64,000 nucleotides of DNA. Origin: Symbiodinium natans (Eukaryota > Sar > Dinophyceae > Suessiales > Symbiodiniaceae). Shown piece after piece: positions 20,910-31,080 of this stretch. A program made the position numbers and the translations under genes. Location of the stretch: positions 238,501 to 302,500 of the forward strand of contig CAJNDS010002566.1 in NCBI GenBank assembly GCA_905221605.1, read 5' to 3'. The notes under the pieces are model-generated. The model saw only the letters and a list, made by a program, of their open reading frames with translations. It had not been told where the DNA came from and ran no database searches. Position 1 is the first letter of the stretch, and each line of letters starts with the position of its first letter.

Positions 20910-21164
20910 GAGAGCGCGCGACTAGAAGAGACAGAGCGGCAACGACAAGAGGTGCCTCAGACAGGGCGCATGTCTCCCAGCAAAGACGAGCAAGTAGGTG
21001 AAATTGGGTGATCCTTGTCCATAGCCTGTTCTGCTGTGCTACATTGCGGGTGTGCCTGGCTGAGCAGGAAGAAGCGGCTGTGGAGAAGGCTCGCGCAGAG
21101 GAGGAGGTTGGAGCTTGGCGAATCAGCACTTGAACAGTCTGAGGAAGCCCGGCGCGGGCGGGGT
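20910..21164 (+). CDS. M3 tandem unit T6 microexons (partial)
   Basis: a 20910-20951 (intact acceptor; ESARLEETERQRQE|GTGCCT) and b 21068-21106 (EEAAVEKARAEEE|GTTGGA). Downstream, ACAG|TCTGAGGAAGCCCGG is followed by GTAAGT at 21165, the strongest donor in the block, giving a possible extra exon SEEARRG. Homology to the array ends near here, and c-f of this unit are missing. Confidence 0.45.
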
Positions 21165-21934
21165 GTAAGTTCTTCAAACCTATATTTCCCCACTTTTTCA
21201 GGATTCGACATGTGAATTCAGGAAGCAGGTGACTTGAACAGTCGTCATTTCAGCAAGGCTCGTGGCAGGCCCGGGAAGGCCTCGAGAAACCCTTTAAATG
21301 CCCCTAATAGGCTTCTTTGGCGACCTGAAATTTCAAAAAGTGACTTTTCCCTCCTGAGGCCTCGCAGAACCTCTCTGTGGGCCTTTCCCATGGCCCACCT
21401 CCACGGGTTTTCCGGAGATTCCAGTCCAGAATCCTCTGAGGTGTTGCTGTGAGGTTTGCTGGGTTAGCCCAAGGCGCACACGTAACCCTCATCGATCATG
21501 TCGGACTTGCATCTCTGTTTGCCCAAGGGGTGTGGTGTGCGCCCATCGGTATCGACGTTACCCTGGAGGGTTCATAGCTCTCGGGCCAGGGTGGCCCTGC
21601 AAGCTGCCCAAAACACCTGCTGTCCTGTGTGTCTGCATGAACAGTTGAGGGTTAATCAAGATCCCCTCAAAACCCTTAAATTTGGTAGCCCTGGGCTGGG
21701 CTAGTCGGTGTGGCTGGTTGATTTGGCTGGTTCTGCAATGACTTTGGTTTTGCATCTGCAAGATAAGTGTTAGACTCGCAAGGCATGTGTGCTTAATTTT
21801 GTGGAATTACCGAATTAGAGTTGCGAGGCATTTCGCGAGGTTTCTGTTGTCGCTTGCACAGTCTCAGCATGCGCTGCAAGGCGGACCAATTCGTGCAGAG
21901 GCCCGCATTGCGCATCTCTGAAGCCCTGGCACAG

Positions 21935-21994
21935 GAAAAGGACGCCCTGGCGAAAGCCAAGGCCGAGAAGGAGGAGGATGAGGCAGATTTGCCG
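21935..21994 (+). CDS. M3 d-type exon, EKDALAKAKAEKEEDEADLP
   Basis: Acceptor GGCACAG|GAA, then 20 codons to a TGA at 21995. The first 13 residues align with other d exons (EKAALEKAQAEQE). It could end at GAG|GAGGAT (GA donor) or be terminal. The same position in the second M3 block is not preserved. Confidence 0.45.
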
Positions 21995-22029
21995 TGACTG
22001 TTCAGACTGGCTGGTCCCCTCGCTCTGGC

Positions 22030-22095
22030 ATGGAGGCCGAAGCGGAAACGGCAGAGTTGCCAGCGCCCACCTCAAGAGCCGCCCGCTTGGAAGGG
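22030..22095 (+). CDS. M3 exon w, copy 1 (MEAEAETAELPAPTSRAA)
   Basis: Paralogous to 54784-54879 (MEAEAEVAELPAPPRATHLE). Both lie just downstream of an M3 block, which shows that exon and array were duplicated together. The shared core ends LEG. In the second copy the frame continues to TTT|GTAAGG. The 5' splice edge is unclear; the ATG need not be a start. Confidence 0.45.
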
Positions 22096-23047
22096 CCCTT
22101 TCATGGAGTTTCCGTAGTGATAGTGACATGACGTGTCCCTAGTTGGGGGGGTCTTCCTATCTTTCGGGAAGGTTGTAGCTGACCAGTCACAAATCAAAGG
22201 GGAAGAGCCAGGTGGCTTTAGAAAGTTCGCCTTCGAATATAGTCGGGGTTCAGATTTGTCTTGAGGTTTTGGAGTGCAAGCCAAGGCCCAAGGTCAAGGG
22301 CAACAAGGGGTATGGGAATGAATGTGATAGACTATTATGAAATTGTTGACGACAGAAGTCCATGTGGTTAGAGAGGCATGAACGGCACATGTGATATCAG
22401 ACACACAAAATTTTGGACCCTAAGACCAGCAATTCGATGCCATCCAAAACATAGGCTCTTGCGGCTTGTGCTTTTGCCGAGATGTTCCCGACAAGTCTTG
22501 TTCATGCTCATGTTACGAACCCTGCGGGGCACAAGGACAGTATCTGGTTCGGTTTGCAGCAGCAGTCGGGGAGGCCTTGCCTTGCAACTTTTGTTGGCAA
22601 AAGGCCTTTGCACATACTCAACAAGGCATAAGTTGTGTGAAGAAGACCTTCTGGGATGAAGACGTGAAAGTGTGTGAGCCCCGAAGATTGCAAAATGACT
22701 TCGAAGCTCAACAGCTTCGACGGGGGAGAGAGCTCGCAGCTGATTCTAAAGAGCTTGGGAGACACGAGGAGTCCAAGAAGAGCGCAGACAGCCGAACAGA
22801 TTTGGGTTTCTGCGGCGTTTCGTCTTGTGGTTTTGTGCTTTCAAGTCCCGTCGGTCTTTTGGGATGTCGTGTTGAAGTGAGGGCTAGGGCTTGCAGAGTG
22901 CTCAGGGCTTTGAGGCCTGATTCCGTCCGATATCCATATCGTGAAAGAACCTGTGTCAGCTGTCGCCCCACCCACCTGTCGTTTGGGGGTGCTCACTGAG
23001 TTTTCTGCTTGAGCCTGAGTTTGACGTGTTTCTTTCTGAGTCCTAAG
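22096..23047. other. No secure gene; one Arg/Glu-rich frame
   Basis: A + frame at about 22630-22800 includes RRLQNDFEAQQLRRGREL and KELGRHEESKKSADS, with a coil-like composition, but it lacks a paralogue and clear splice edges. The rest holds nothing I recognise. It ends in the pyrimidine-rich acceptor of M1 exon A copy 2. Confidence 0.3.
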
Positions 23048-23356
23048 GAAGTGCGGCCAGCAGCAGGAAGCCAGGAGCAGCAGCCGAAGGATGCAGTCCC
23101 AAGCTCCGAAGCCTTGCGGGCAGCCGCTGGGAAGCTGCTGGAGAAGGTGAAGGCGGCCAAGGCAGCTCGAGCCAAGGCGCAGGCAGCTTCCCAACGTTCC
23201 GAGCCTTTGCCCGAAGCAGAACGTACAGCAGAGGGCGCCCCAAAGGCACCTGCCCAAGAATCGAGCCCGAGCAGCGAAAGAGTCAGCACAGGGGATGCGC
23301 CCAAGAAAGCACAGGAAGCCGAGAAGGAAGAAGACCCGGCGGTCGAGGCCGCAGCG
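23048..23356 (+). CDS. M1 exon A, copy 2
   Basis: Acceptor GAGTCCTAAG|GAA; begins EVRPAAGSQEQQPKD, then SSEALRAAAGKLLEKV and KAAKAARAKAQAA. Ends AAA|GTGAGA, phase 0-0, 103 codons. It matches copy 3 (27137) almost exactly but starts 11 codons later, because the ELKTVDEAELT part is absent. It would join exon B at 24897 in phase 0 across an intron of about 1.5 kb. Confidence 0.6.
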
Positions 23357-23445
23357 GTGAGATGGAAGACGTGGCCTTTGCTCTCTCTCACTCTTGATTG
23401 TTTGAATTGCGCCGAGAAGACATAACACATCATAGAGACACGCTC

Positions 23446-23478
23446 GACTCCGCTAGACTCCGCTAGACTCCGCTAGAC
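23446..23478. repeat. Three GACTCCGCTA repeats
   Basis: Perfect 10-bp tandem triplication inside the intron after M1 exon A copy 2. Confidence 0.9.
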
Positions 23479-23759
23479 AAGGACGTGCTATCGGGCAATG
23501 CGCATGCTGTTGCAGCACTGAGTTAGCCGAGTCGAGGCCTTGCTGCCTAGCTTAGAGTTCACGAAGCTCGCAGTCCAGCTGCATCTTTAGCGTCAGATAG
23601 CGCAGGGAATCTTGGCGTAAGGAGGGCGCATGGGTGGTTGGAAGTTTGCAGGGTGTCCCATGCGGAAGGGGCAGGAAGCTCAGCAAATGGAGGACGATGC
23701 CAAGAGGGGGAGGAACAGCCCGTCCGTGAGGAGGCCAGTGAAGAAGTGCGGAAGGCGGA

Positions 23760-24580
23760 GGATTCGCCTGCTTCCTTCTGGGCAGGCTCTTCTGTTTTCT
23801 GAGCTGCTTCAACCTCTTCCTTCAGCAATCGCCTTTCTTTGCTGCTTCCTTGGCCAAACGCTCTTCCTGCTTCCTCGGCTAGTCGCTTGGCCAGCCTCCC
23901 CCACGCCTTCTGAGCTGCCTTGTCCGGCTGGCTGTCTCGACTGCTAACTTGCAATGGCCAGGCAAAGTTAAAGTCGCTTCCTGGGCCATTGTTGCAACAC
24001 AGTTAAGTGCTGGCCGCTGGCTAACATGAACAGCAAAGACGTCCTGCCAGAAAAGAACAGTGGTTAAACTATCAGGCACGTGCTTGCCTGTGGAGCTTTT
24101 TTTTTTTTTATATCTCCCTTCGCAGATGTTCTGTAGTGAAGCGCAAGCAAGCATATCTTGGAGCCTGCCTATAGCAGATACTTCGGCTCCTCGTGGCCAA
24201 CTGATCTGGCCTGGCTCCGCCTTGTACACTGCTTCGGCTGTTTACTGTTTCCTTCTCCTCCTCTGCCTTTTGCAGCGCTTCGGCTGCTACATTGGCCAGC
24301 CGCTCCTCCTCCATCTTTTGCGCAGCTTTGGCTATCGCTTTGGCGGGCTGTTCTGCTGCTACCTACTCTGCCTCCTTGGCGAACTTCTCCCCTTTCTCCT
24401 TTTGCCTTTCTAGCAGCTAACTGTGCGCCCTTGACGGTTTTATACTCCTTCTGTGTTGCTTCCAGCTGTATCCTTGGCCAACTTATCTTGCTTCTTCTGC
24501 TTCGCTGCTTTAGTCTCTGCAGCATCTTTTTGCTGCTACTCGTTGGGCAACTTCTCTGCATTCCCCTCCTGCGATGACCC
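23760..24580 (-). pseudogene. Minus-strand Ala/Lys/Glu coiled-coil sequence, frame-disrupted
   Basis: Read on the minus strand, coil-like peptides appear in order: QQKDAAETKAAKQKKQDKLA, LERQKEKGEKFAKEAE, VAAEQPAKAIAKAAQKMEEE, RLANVAAEALQKAEEEKE, then further on DKAAQKAWGRLAKRLAEEAG and LLKEEVEAAQKTEEPAQKEA. They fall in different frames, separated by stops. Some breaks may be introns (one minus-strand TTTTCTGGCAG|G acceptor near 24040), others real lesions. It lies inside the plus-strand M1 intron. TolA-like composition, but no homology is claimed. Confidence 0.45.
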
Positions 24581-24896
24581 ACTACCTAAGTGGCCAAAAT
24601 GCGAAAACAGCGGTGCAGTACGCTGGTGTTGAACGACCAAGAGAACAGGTCTCCGACTGACCTTCAGCACGTGCGAAGCTGTTTGGTACAAGATTCTACA
24701 AGACAGCAAGCTGAAAAGGACTAGCAGCTGACTAGCACTGTCTGGGGCCGTGCTCAGCTTTTCTGTGTCGGTCAGGGAAAAAACCACCAATTTCGTGCTG
24801 CAAGATGCCCTTCCCGTTTTCCACGGGCGCACAACAAAGTCTCCATTGGTTAAGGTACATAGGTGTGTCAATGCATGATGTGGCAAACCCTGCAAG

Positions 24897-25427
24897 GCGG
24901 ATCTGGCGCCTGCAGAGAACGATGCGGCAATCCCCAGAGTTGATGAACCCAGCCAAAGAGATGTTGGTTTATTCACGCCAGCACAGGCTGCAGAGACAGT
25001 TGTTGCCGACGCGCCGAACTTCGAGCAGGAGCTGGTGGCATCTGATGCAGCGCCAAAAGCCAGCTCTGCAGACGTCTTAGAACCGCAGGAAGAGACTATT
25101 AGCGCAGAGCCCATGAAGACAGAAACTACAGGCGTCGACGCACAGCCGATGCCCCCATCAACTGCCGATGCGTTAAATGGCGACCAGGCTGAGACACCTC
25201 ACGCAGATCCTGTTCCAGGCGACGCCCAGGGGCACTTGGTGGAAGCCACAGACGAGCCACAAGTGGCAGAAACACCAGCAACACCAGCAGCAAGCACGGA
25301 AGAGCAAACGGATGCACCGAAGCCAGCTCAGCAAGCAGAGAGGGACGATACAACCAAGCACGATCAGGCCATATCTGAGGTGGCAGAAGACGCAAGTTGT
25401 CCCAAGGGCGAGGAAGAACTTGAAAAG
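24897..25427 (+). CDS. M1 exon B, copy 2
   Basis: The acceptor CCTGCAAG|G is shared with copy 3. The 177-codon frame opens ADLAPAENDAAIPRVDEPSQ and includes SQRDVGLFTPAQAAE, ELVASDAAPKASSADVLE, VEATDEPQVAETPATPAAS, EEQTDAPKPAQQAE, KHDQAISEVAED and CPKGEEELEK. No ATG starts it; it is an internal phase-0 exon. The donor is AAG|GCACGT (GC) or GCAC|GTTG a few bases later. Strongly acidic and disordered. Same relative position as copies 1 and 3. Confidence 0.6.
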
Positions 25428-26502
25428 GCACGTTGTAGAGCAATTTTGTGGGTTGGCGAACGGCAACTCTTCAAGTCTGTGTAATACTCGTGCGAATCAG
25501 GCTGTCTGTGCATCGAAGACGAGATCCAGGATGCAGGCGCCATCGAGGCCAGAGTTCGGAGCATGCGAAACAGCCAGGAGGGCTTCTGCACACGTTCCGT
25601 GACCTGTGACCTGTGCAAGCACCCTTTCTGATCGCGTTGTTTCACCAGTCTGGCAGTGGGTGTAGCTGACAGAGAGACCAGGGCCAATCTTGGTTCCTTC
25701 ATTTCGCCAGGGGAGTTTCTGTAGGCCAAGTTCCCAAATATACGTTCTGCAGTGAGCGAACAGAACCGCAGGAGCACCTCACTCAACGACGCCACGGCGG
25801 CGCCACCGTCTCTCGGAGAGAATTCTGCAGCGCAGTGTGCTTGAAGACTCTGAGGGATTCTGCCAGCATCTGTCCACAAGAAAGCCTGGCCCCAGCCCCC
25901 AGGCCTGGCCCGAGCCCGAATCTTCCGGGAGCTGTTCCTCCGCTGCGTGACCTCGCGACGCCTGTTCCCTTGGAGGTCGGCGGGGGGTCGGGAGGTGTTG
26001 TGTGTTTTGCACGTTTGGATCTGAAGTGGGTTTCTTGGACATGCTTTCATTGGGTCCTTCTCTCTTCGGTTTAGGAGTGTAGGGTGTTGGAGTGCAGGCG
26101 GGACATTGAGGCATGAGTGCTATGAGTGGACCTGAACACTGATTTGTGCTGGATCCCATGTGTTCGATGCCGTCTTAATGGCTGTTCCAGCCGAAATCTG
26201 GGAGAACTAGACTTTTTTTGCCATTCCAGATCAACACCGAACACAGCAAGTTCATGGTGGGAATTGCAAGTTCTCCGTCATGTGCAGTCTTCCCTTAAAG
26301 AAGACTGCATCCGTATGATTGAGGGATAACTTGCCATGTTGAATAAGTCACATGTCATGGTGCAACTCCGACCGAGCCTACACTCTGTCTGTGTCTCTGT
26401 CTCTTTCCATATTTCTGTAGATCTCTCTCCTCTCTTGGACGGAAAACCACGAACCCTGAGTTGCAACATCTCAACCACAGGTTCCGGATTTGGTGTGCAA
26501 AG
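25428..26502. other. No gene recognised
   Basis: Intron or intergenic DNA between M1 copies 2 and 3. Long unsupported frames occur on the minus strand. A short homology to 4790-4870 (tract with AACGACGC and CGCCGTCTCT-like sequence, 25780-25830) suggests that the M1 duplication extended past exon B. Confidence 0.35.
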
Positions 26503-26706
26503 GCGCGATTTGAAGCAAACACGAAGACCAGTGATCTTCCGCATCTTCGCGAGGCTGTGGCACGGTCACCTAGCGAGCTCTGCGTGCCACGGCCATCACC
26601 AACCGAGATGCCACCAGCGGCCTCTGTGATGCACCTCAGAAGTGCTCAGAGCGCGCAAAAAATGCGTCTCATGTGCCCCCGAATTGAAAAGATGAATCTC
26701 CGTCAG
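26503..26706 (+). CDS. Exon-like frame upstream of M1 copy 3
   Basis: Acceptor GTGCAAAG|GCG opens ARFEANTKTSDLPHLREAVA, then SPSELCVPRPSPTEMPPAAS, QSAQKMRLMC and EKMNLRQ. Balanced, protein-like composition and no stops until 26776. No paralogue exists in the window and the 3' edge is arbitrary. It may be an upstream exon of the M1 copy 3 gene. Confidence 0.35.
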
Positions 26707-26865
26707 TTGCCCGCCCCAACTTTCGCTTGTGGGTGTTGTGTTTGTGTTCAAGAGTTTCGGGTTCTGACGGGTTAAAGCTACGCCGCAGCTACGCCAAATG
26801 GATGTGTGTTGTCAGTCACTTTTACAAGGTGTTGCCCTGAGTGTAGTGTCGTTGCAAGAAAAAAT

Positions 26866-26913
26866 GAGGAACAAGCCAGCGAGCAAGAGGTCAAAGAAGC
26901 AGATGAGGCCGAT
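26866..26913 (+). CDS. M1 exon 0, copy 3
   Basis: EEQASEQEVKEADEAD, one residue different from copy 1 (3182-3229). The exon end is GAT|GCCTCG, a GC donor where copy 1 has GT. Upstream, the frame reads CPECSVVARKN. Copy 1 differs there by indels, so the acceptor is unresolved. Confidence 0.5.
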
Positions 26914-27136
26914 GCCTCGTTGCAACCAGTGGTTTTCAGTTTTGTGCATATACCGTCCACTGCACCCCAGATTACACACACCTGCAAGCTTGGCAACGTG
27001 TGCTTGGGGTGCGGAGAGTCTCTACTTTTCATGACCACAAGATATGAGCGGCACTTCGACTTGTACTTCCCCCCTTCGAGTGTCGAATTTCAAGCGTGGT
27101 TCAGTTTACAACGCCCTGTGCTGCCTCGTCGCAAAG

Positions 27137-27478
27137 GAGCTGAAGACCGTTGACGAAGCCGAGCTCACAAAGGAGGTGCGGCCAGCAGCAGGAAGCCAGG
27201 AGCCGCAGCCGAAGGATGCAGTCCCAAGCTCCGAAGCCTTGCGGGCAGCCGCCGGGAAGCTGCTGGAGAAGGTGAAGGCGGCCAAGGCAGCTCGAGCCAA
27301 GGCGCAGGCAGCTTCCCAACGGTCCGAGCCTTTGCCCGAAGCAGAACGTACAGCAGAGGGCGCCCCAAAGGCACCTGCCCAAGAACCGAGCCCGAGCAGC
27401 GAAAGAGTCAGCACAGGGGATGCGCCCAAGAAAGCACAGGAAGCCGAGAAGGAAGAAGACCCGGTCGAGGCCGCAGCG
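27137..27478 (+). CDS. M1 exon A, copy 3
   Basis: Acceptor CGCAAAG|GAG; 114 codons: ELKTVDEAELTKEVRPAAGS, SSEALRAAAGKLLEKV, KAAKAARAKAQAA, an acidic Ser-rich tail, ending EEDPVEAAA|GTGAGA. Phase 0-0. It combines the ELKTVDEAEL start seen in copy 1 with the EVRPAAGS segment seen in copy 2. Confidence 0.6.
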
Positions 27479-27900
27479 GTGAGATGGAAGACGTGGTCTG
27501 ACTCTAACGGAATCTCGCGATAGCATAAGCACAATGACATGGAAAAGGTAGTAGTCGCGCTCAGTGAGTCTACCACATATACGAGGATCCTGCCAGTTCG
27601 TCGCAAATGCAGCGTTGATACCGAGATCGGGATTTCTGAGGGCAGTCCGATGGGGGTAGGGGGTCACAGGTTGATATCTGGCCGTGTGGCGGCGGGCCTC
27701 TATGTTTTAGGGCATACACGGCAAGTGCTGTAAATTACAGGACTTCGTTCGTGTGGGTGTGGTGGAAATGGAGGGGTTCGTGCTTCAGGAAATCTAGAGA
27801 CTCAAACTTAGGGCACTCAATAGCACACTTTCCCCAAGTGATCCACGACGTCCGCTTGGGGATCAAGTGCGAGCGCCAGACGAAAGAGGCAAACGCGCCG

Positions 27901-28036
27901 CAAATAGCAGGGTTTTGGGCATGTTCGCAAAATGGCATGAACACTTGTGACAGCACCTTGTGTAGCTGAACATCAAACATCCTCCAGCAACATGTTGTAC
28001 ATGTGGCAAATAGCAGGGTTTTGGGCATGTTCGCAA
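27901..28036 (+). repeat. 30-bp direct repeat pair in an M1 intron
   Basis: CAAATAGCAGGGTTTTGGGC and the next 10 bases occur at 27901-27930 and again at 28007-28036, inside the intron between M1 exons A and B of copy 3. Confidence 0.85.
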
Positions 28037-28151
28037 TTGGCACTCCCCCCAACAAAAGAACATTCTCTCCGGACCGGAAATTTCAAGAAAACCACACGGG
28101 CAAATACAAACGTGTCAGGGGTTAGGGCAATGATCTTGCAAGCCCTGCAAG

Positions 28152-28607
28152 GTTTCGAAGAGCGATGCAAGCCCGCAGGTGCCTGAAGCCAGCCAAAGAG
28201 ATGCCGGTTCACCTCCAACGCAGGCTGTTGACGATGTGCATGCGGTGGACGAGCTGGCATCTGCAGCACCAAAGACCAGCTCTGCAGACGCCTTAGAAGG
28301 GCAAGAAGAGATGGCCAGCGCAGAGACCATCAAGACAAGAACAGACGTCGAAGTACAGCAGGTCCCCCCAGCAGCTGCCAATGGAGCGCAGGATGCAGGC
28401 GACGCCCAGGGGCACTTAGCAGAACCCACAGACGAGCCACAAGTGGCAGCAACACCAGCAACACCAGCAGCAAGCGCGGAAGAGCAAACGGATGTACCGA
28501 AGCCAGCTCAGCAAACAGAGGGGGAAGAGGCAACCAAGCACGATCAGGCGATATCTGAGGTGGCAGAAGAAGCAAGTTGTCCCAAGGGCGAGGAAGAACT
28601 TGAAAAG
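28152..28607 (+). CDS. M1 exon B, copy 3
   Basis: Acceptor CCTGCAAG|G; 152 codons opening VSKSDASPQVPEASQRDAGS and including VDELASAAPKTSSADALEG, AEPTDEPQVAATPATPAAS, EEQTDVPKPAQQTEGEE, KHDQAISEVAEE and CPKGEEELEK. The donor is ambiguous in the same way as copy 2. About 25 codons shorter than copy 2 through in-frame deletions, consistent with a disordered linker under length-tolerant selection. Confidence 0.6.
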
Positions 28608-29892
28608 GCACGTTGCAGCATAGTATAGTTTGCGTCGAATTTCTGTTGTAGGGAACACACATTGTTTGCGTCGTGCTTTTTCCGGGGCAGCACTGCTGTA
28701 AGCCTATCAATTCTCAATCCTGAGTTGACCCTGAGCCCGCAATCCCAGCCTTTTTGATCCAGGGGTTGAAATTGTGAGCTTCGGGCCCATTCAGACGCCC
28801 TACACTGAGCAATGGCACAGGGGAGCCCGTAGCCATGTATGAGATGCAAGCGGCAGTTCCAGCCCCCCCCCCCTCCCCCTTCACAATTCCGTGAAATTGG
28901 CGCGGTCAACATCCTGAAGCCCTGAGCCAAGATCAGCCTCACGGCACATTAGGCTCCCACAACACCAGGCTGTCGCGGGTCTGCTGCCCGATCCTGTGCG
29001 AACACAAGATCCAGGTACAGTGAGGGTTTCGACTTAGGGTTTGGAGTGTCATGGTTCGGGCTCAGGGTCTGGGGTTTTTGCGTGCTGTACTTGCGGTTGA
29101 TCTCCAGCGCCCTGAAGCTAAAAGAGAATGTCTGTTCTATCTGCAAACCAAGGGATCAGCGAACGCCAACTCGGGAAGCGAGTCAGCGAGCAGCAGCCCG
29201 CCCCAAGCCCCAAACTTCAACGCACTTTTTCCACTCAACCTGTCAGCAAGTCCTCACCACCCTGTCAGAACCCTTCGTCGTCACCTCTCAGCTGGCTGGC
29301 CTGCCTCGCTTCGCCCACCTTGGTTGGCTTTTGCTTTCCTGGCTTAGGTTCAGGGCTCCACAGCTCGACATGAGCTCAAAAAATCCCTGCGAAGATTCAT
29401 CGGAGTTGTCGGAGTTGTGGCACATTGGCATTTTGCACGGGCTGCAGCGTTCTGTCAAGGAACGCTTGCCTCCATCAATGTTCAAAAAGGCCTTCATTCA
29501 GGGTGGCCTCAGTTCCGGGCAAACACCCAGCAAAACCCCATTATGCCAAGCGCCAGGAGACGGAGCAAGTGCCGGATGGTGAGGTTCCGGGGCCTTAATT
29601 TCAGTAGAAACATGCCAACATGCCAGCCGCACCAGCCTTCAGTTGGCATAGACTCATTCCAAATTCCATCGACCGGGGCATTGTTAGAAATGCGAATCTT
29701 ACCATCGGGAATTGATCCGACTGTCGTGTGCTTGAGTGCCCGAAGCCGCTTGGCCAGGGCTGCTTCTTGTGTCGTTGATTCCAAGAAAGGAGCCGGTGCC
29801 GTGCAGCTCGGCAGACGCCAGCGCGTTGCCGGGATCTCAGATCAGGTGTTCTGAGTGGCGTTCTCGTCCGTCGTCGTTTTCAGATCGATTAG
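28608..29892. other. No secure gene
   Basis: Contains a C-rich run at 28864-28881, a 10-nt spliced-leader-like string at 28827, and a + frame near 29155-29330 (SERQLGKRVSEQQPAPSPKL) that lacks a paralogue or clear edges. The remainder is unremarkable. Confidence 0.3.
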
Positions 29893-30000
29893 GGCCTGGA
29901 GGTGCACCGAAGCCCTGCAAGCACCAAAGAGTCGGCATCGAGGTCGCAATCTGCCCCTCAGCCCGCACCGAGTGAGCTGCCAACAGCAGCAGCAGCCTCA
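29893..30000 (+). CDS. Ser/Ala/Pro-rich exon
   Basis: Acceptor CGATTAG|GGC opens 36 codons: GLEVHRSPASTKESASRSQS, then APQPAPSELPTAAAAS, before a TAG at 30016. Low-complexity, probably a linker. The donor is not clear (TCAG|GACGCT would be GA-AG). Upstream of the divergent M4 copy. No paralogue recognised. Confidence 0.35.
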
Positions 30001-30240
30001 GGACGCTTAATGGCTTAGTAGGGTCGAGAAAGGTCGTGCTACTCATGGGCATCGCTGCTTGCTTTCGACAAGTGTTGAAAATCTTCACCTTCAGTTGCTT
30101 GCTCTCAGCTGTGATACAAAACCCAGCTGTGCATATGGGTTTGGTCTGTTCGTCTCGAGAGACTCTACCTGAGAGTCTGCTCCAGAGGCGGCAGCGAGCA
30201 TCGAGACGACCTCGGCGCACTCGGGGCCCGCTACGTCCGC

Positions 30241-30278
30241 ACGTCAGAGTCAACGTCAGAGTCAACGTCAGAGTCAAC
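30241..30278 (+). repeat. Three ACGTCAGAGTCA repeats
   Basis: 12-bp tandem triplication, frame-preserving. The minus-strand frame would read Asp-Val-Asp-Ser repeats. Confidence 0.9.
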
Positions 30279-31080
30279 TCTCTGGGCTTGATAGGGATCT
30301 TCGTCTAGGCCGTGGCTTGGGTTTGGCGATGTGTGCATCTCAAGGCTTGGGACGTCCAATTCTCGACCCCACGCCGCTCCTAAGGCCAGGCCCGTTCCTT
30401 GCGGAGTACTCTCCCCCACGTCGCTGGGGGCCGCGCCGGAGGCTGCGGGAGTACGAGTTCTGGCTTGAGGTGCTTTTTGGGTGTAGGCCTCATCTGTGGA
30501 AGGTCTCGAATGCTAGCTTGTCCAGGCCAGAACTCCGTAATGCCCAAGGAATCAAGTGTATAGGTTGTGCCCTAGCGGCCACTTTAACATCATTCCATCT
30601 GAATCCTGAAGCCGCTATCAGATTCCTTTTCGTTTATGAGATCTTGCTCCCACCCCCCTGCATCAGCAGTGGGGGTTCAGGCTCTTCAGGCTGTAGGGAT
30701 ATCGTATGTTGTGGCTTGCTAGCGAAGAAGGGTTCACCTGGCCACACCACGCCTGGACTTCCAATGGCAACTTAAGCCTTAGAATGCTCCAACTCCCCAC
30801 TGCCGGCAAGGTTAGACATCCCCAAACCCTGAAGCCGAAAACCGCAAAGAAGCAGAAAGCCGGAAGCACAAACTTGTGCGTGCGTACACTGTAAACCCTG
30901 CCAGAGCCCAAAGCAAACTCTTTGTTTGTGAGGAAGACCGCAAACTAGATGCCGTCAATGTGGAAGCCGAAACCATACACTCCTCCCTACCAAAACAAAG
31001 ATAGACACGCGCACACATACACACACTTTACACTTACAGTTTATTCGCTTATGCTTGTACGCACGCAAAATGCCCGAGCT

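Larger units (their letters stand above)
15820..21110 (+). repeat. Tandem ~1.01-kb array of M3 exon units
   Basis: Unit starts, marked by a shared GATGATTAT motif, fall at about 15820, 16703, 17712, 18722, 19734 and 20880, giving spacings of 883, 1009, 1010, 1012 and 1146 bp. The short spacing reflects deletions removing exon f and intron sequence; the long one reflects a 174-bp insertion. The order a-b-c-d-e-f is constant. The units are almost identical, so duplication or homogenisation is recent. Confidence 0.9.

Noticed and set aside
15238-21180. CRISPR-like array
   Set aside because: Repeats are ~1 kb with exon-like content, not 20-50-bp repeats with unique spacers, and the genome is eukaryotic in character.
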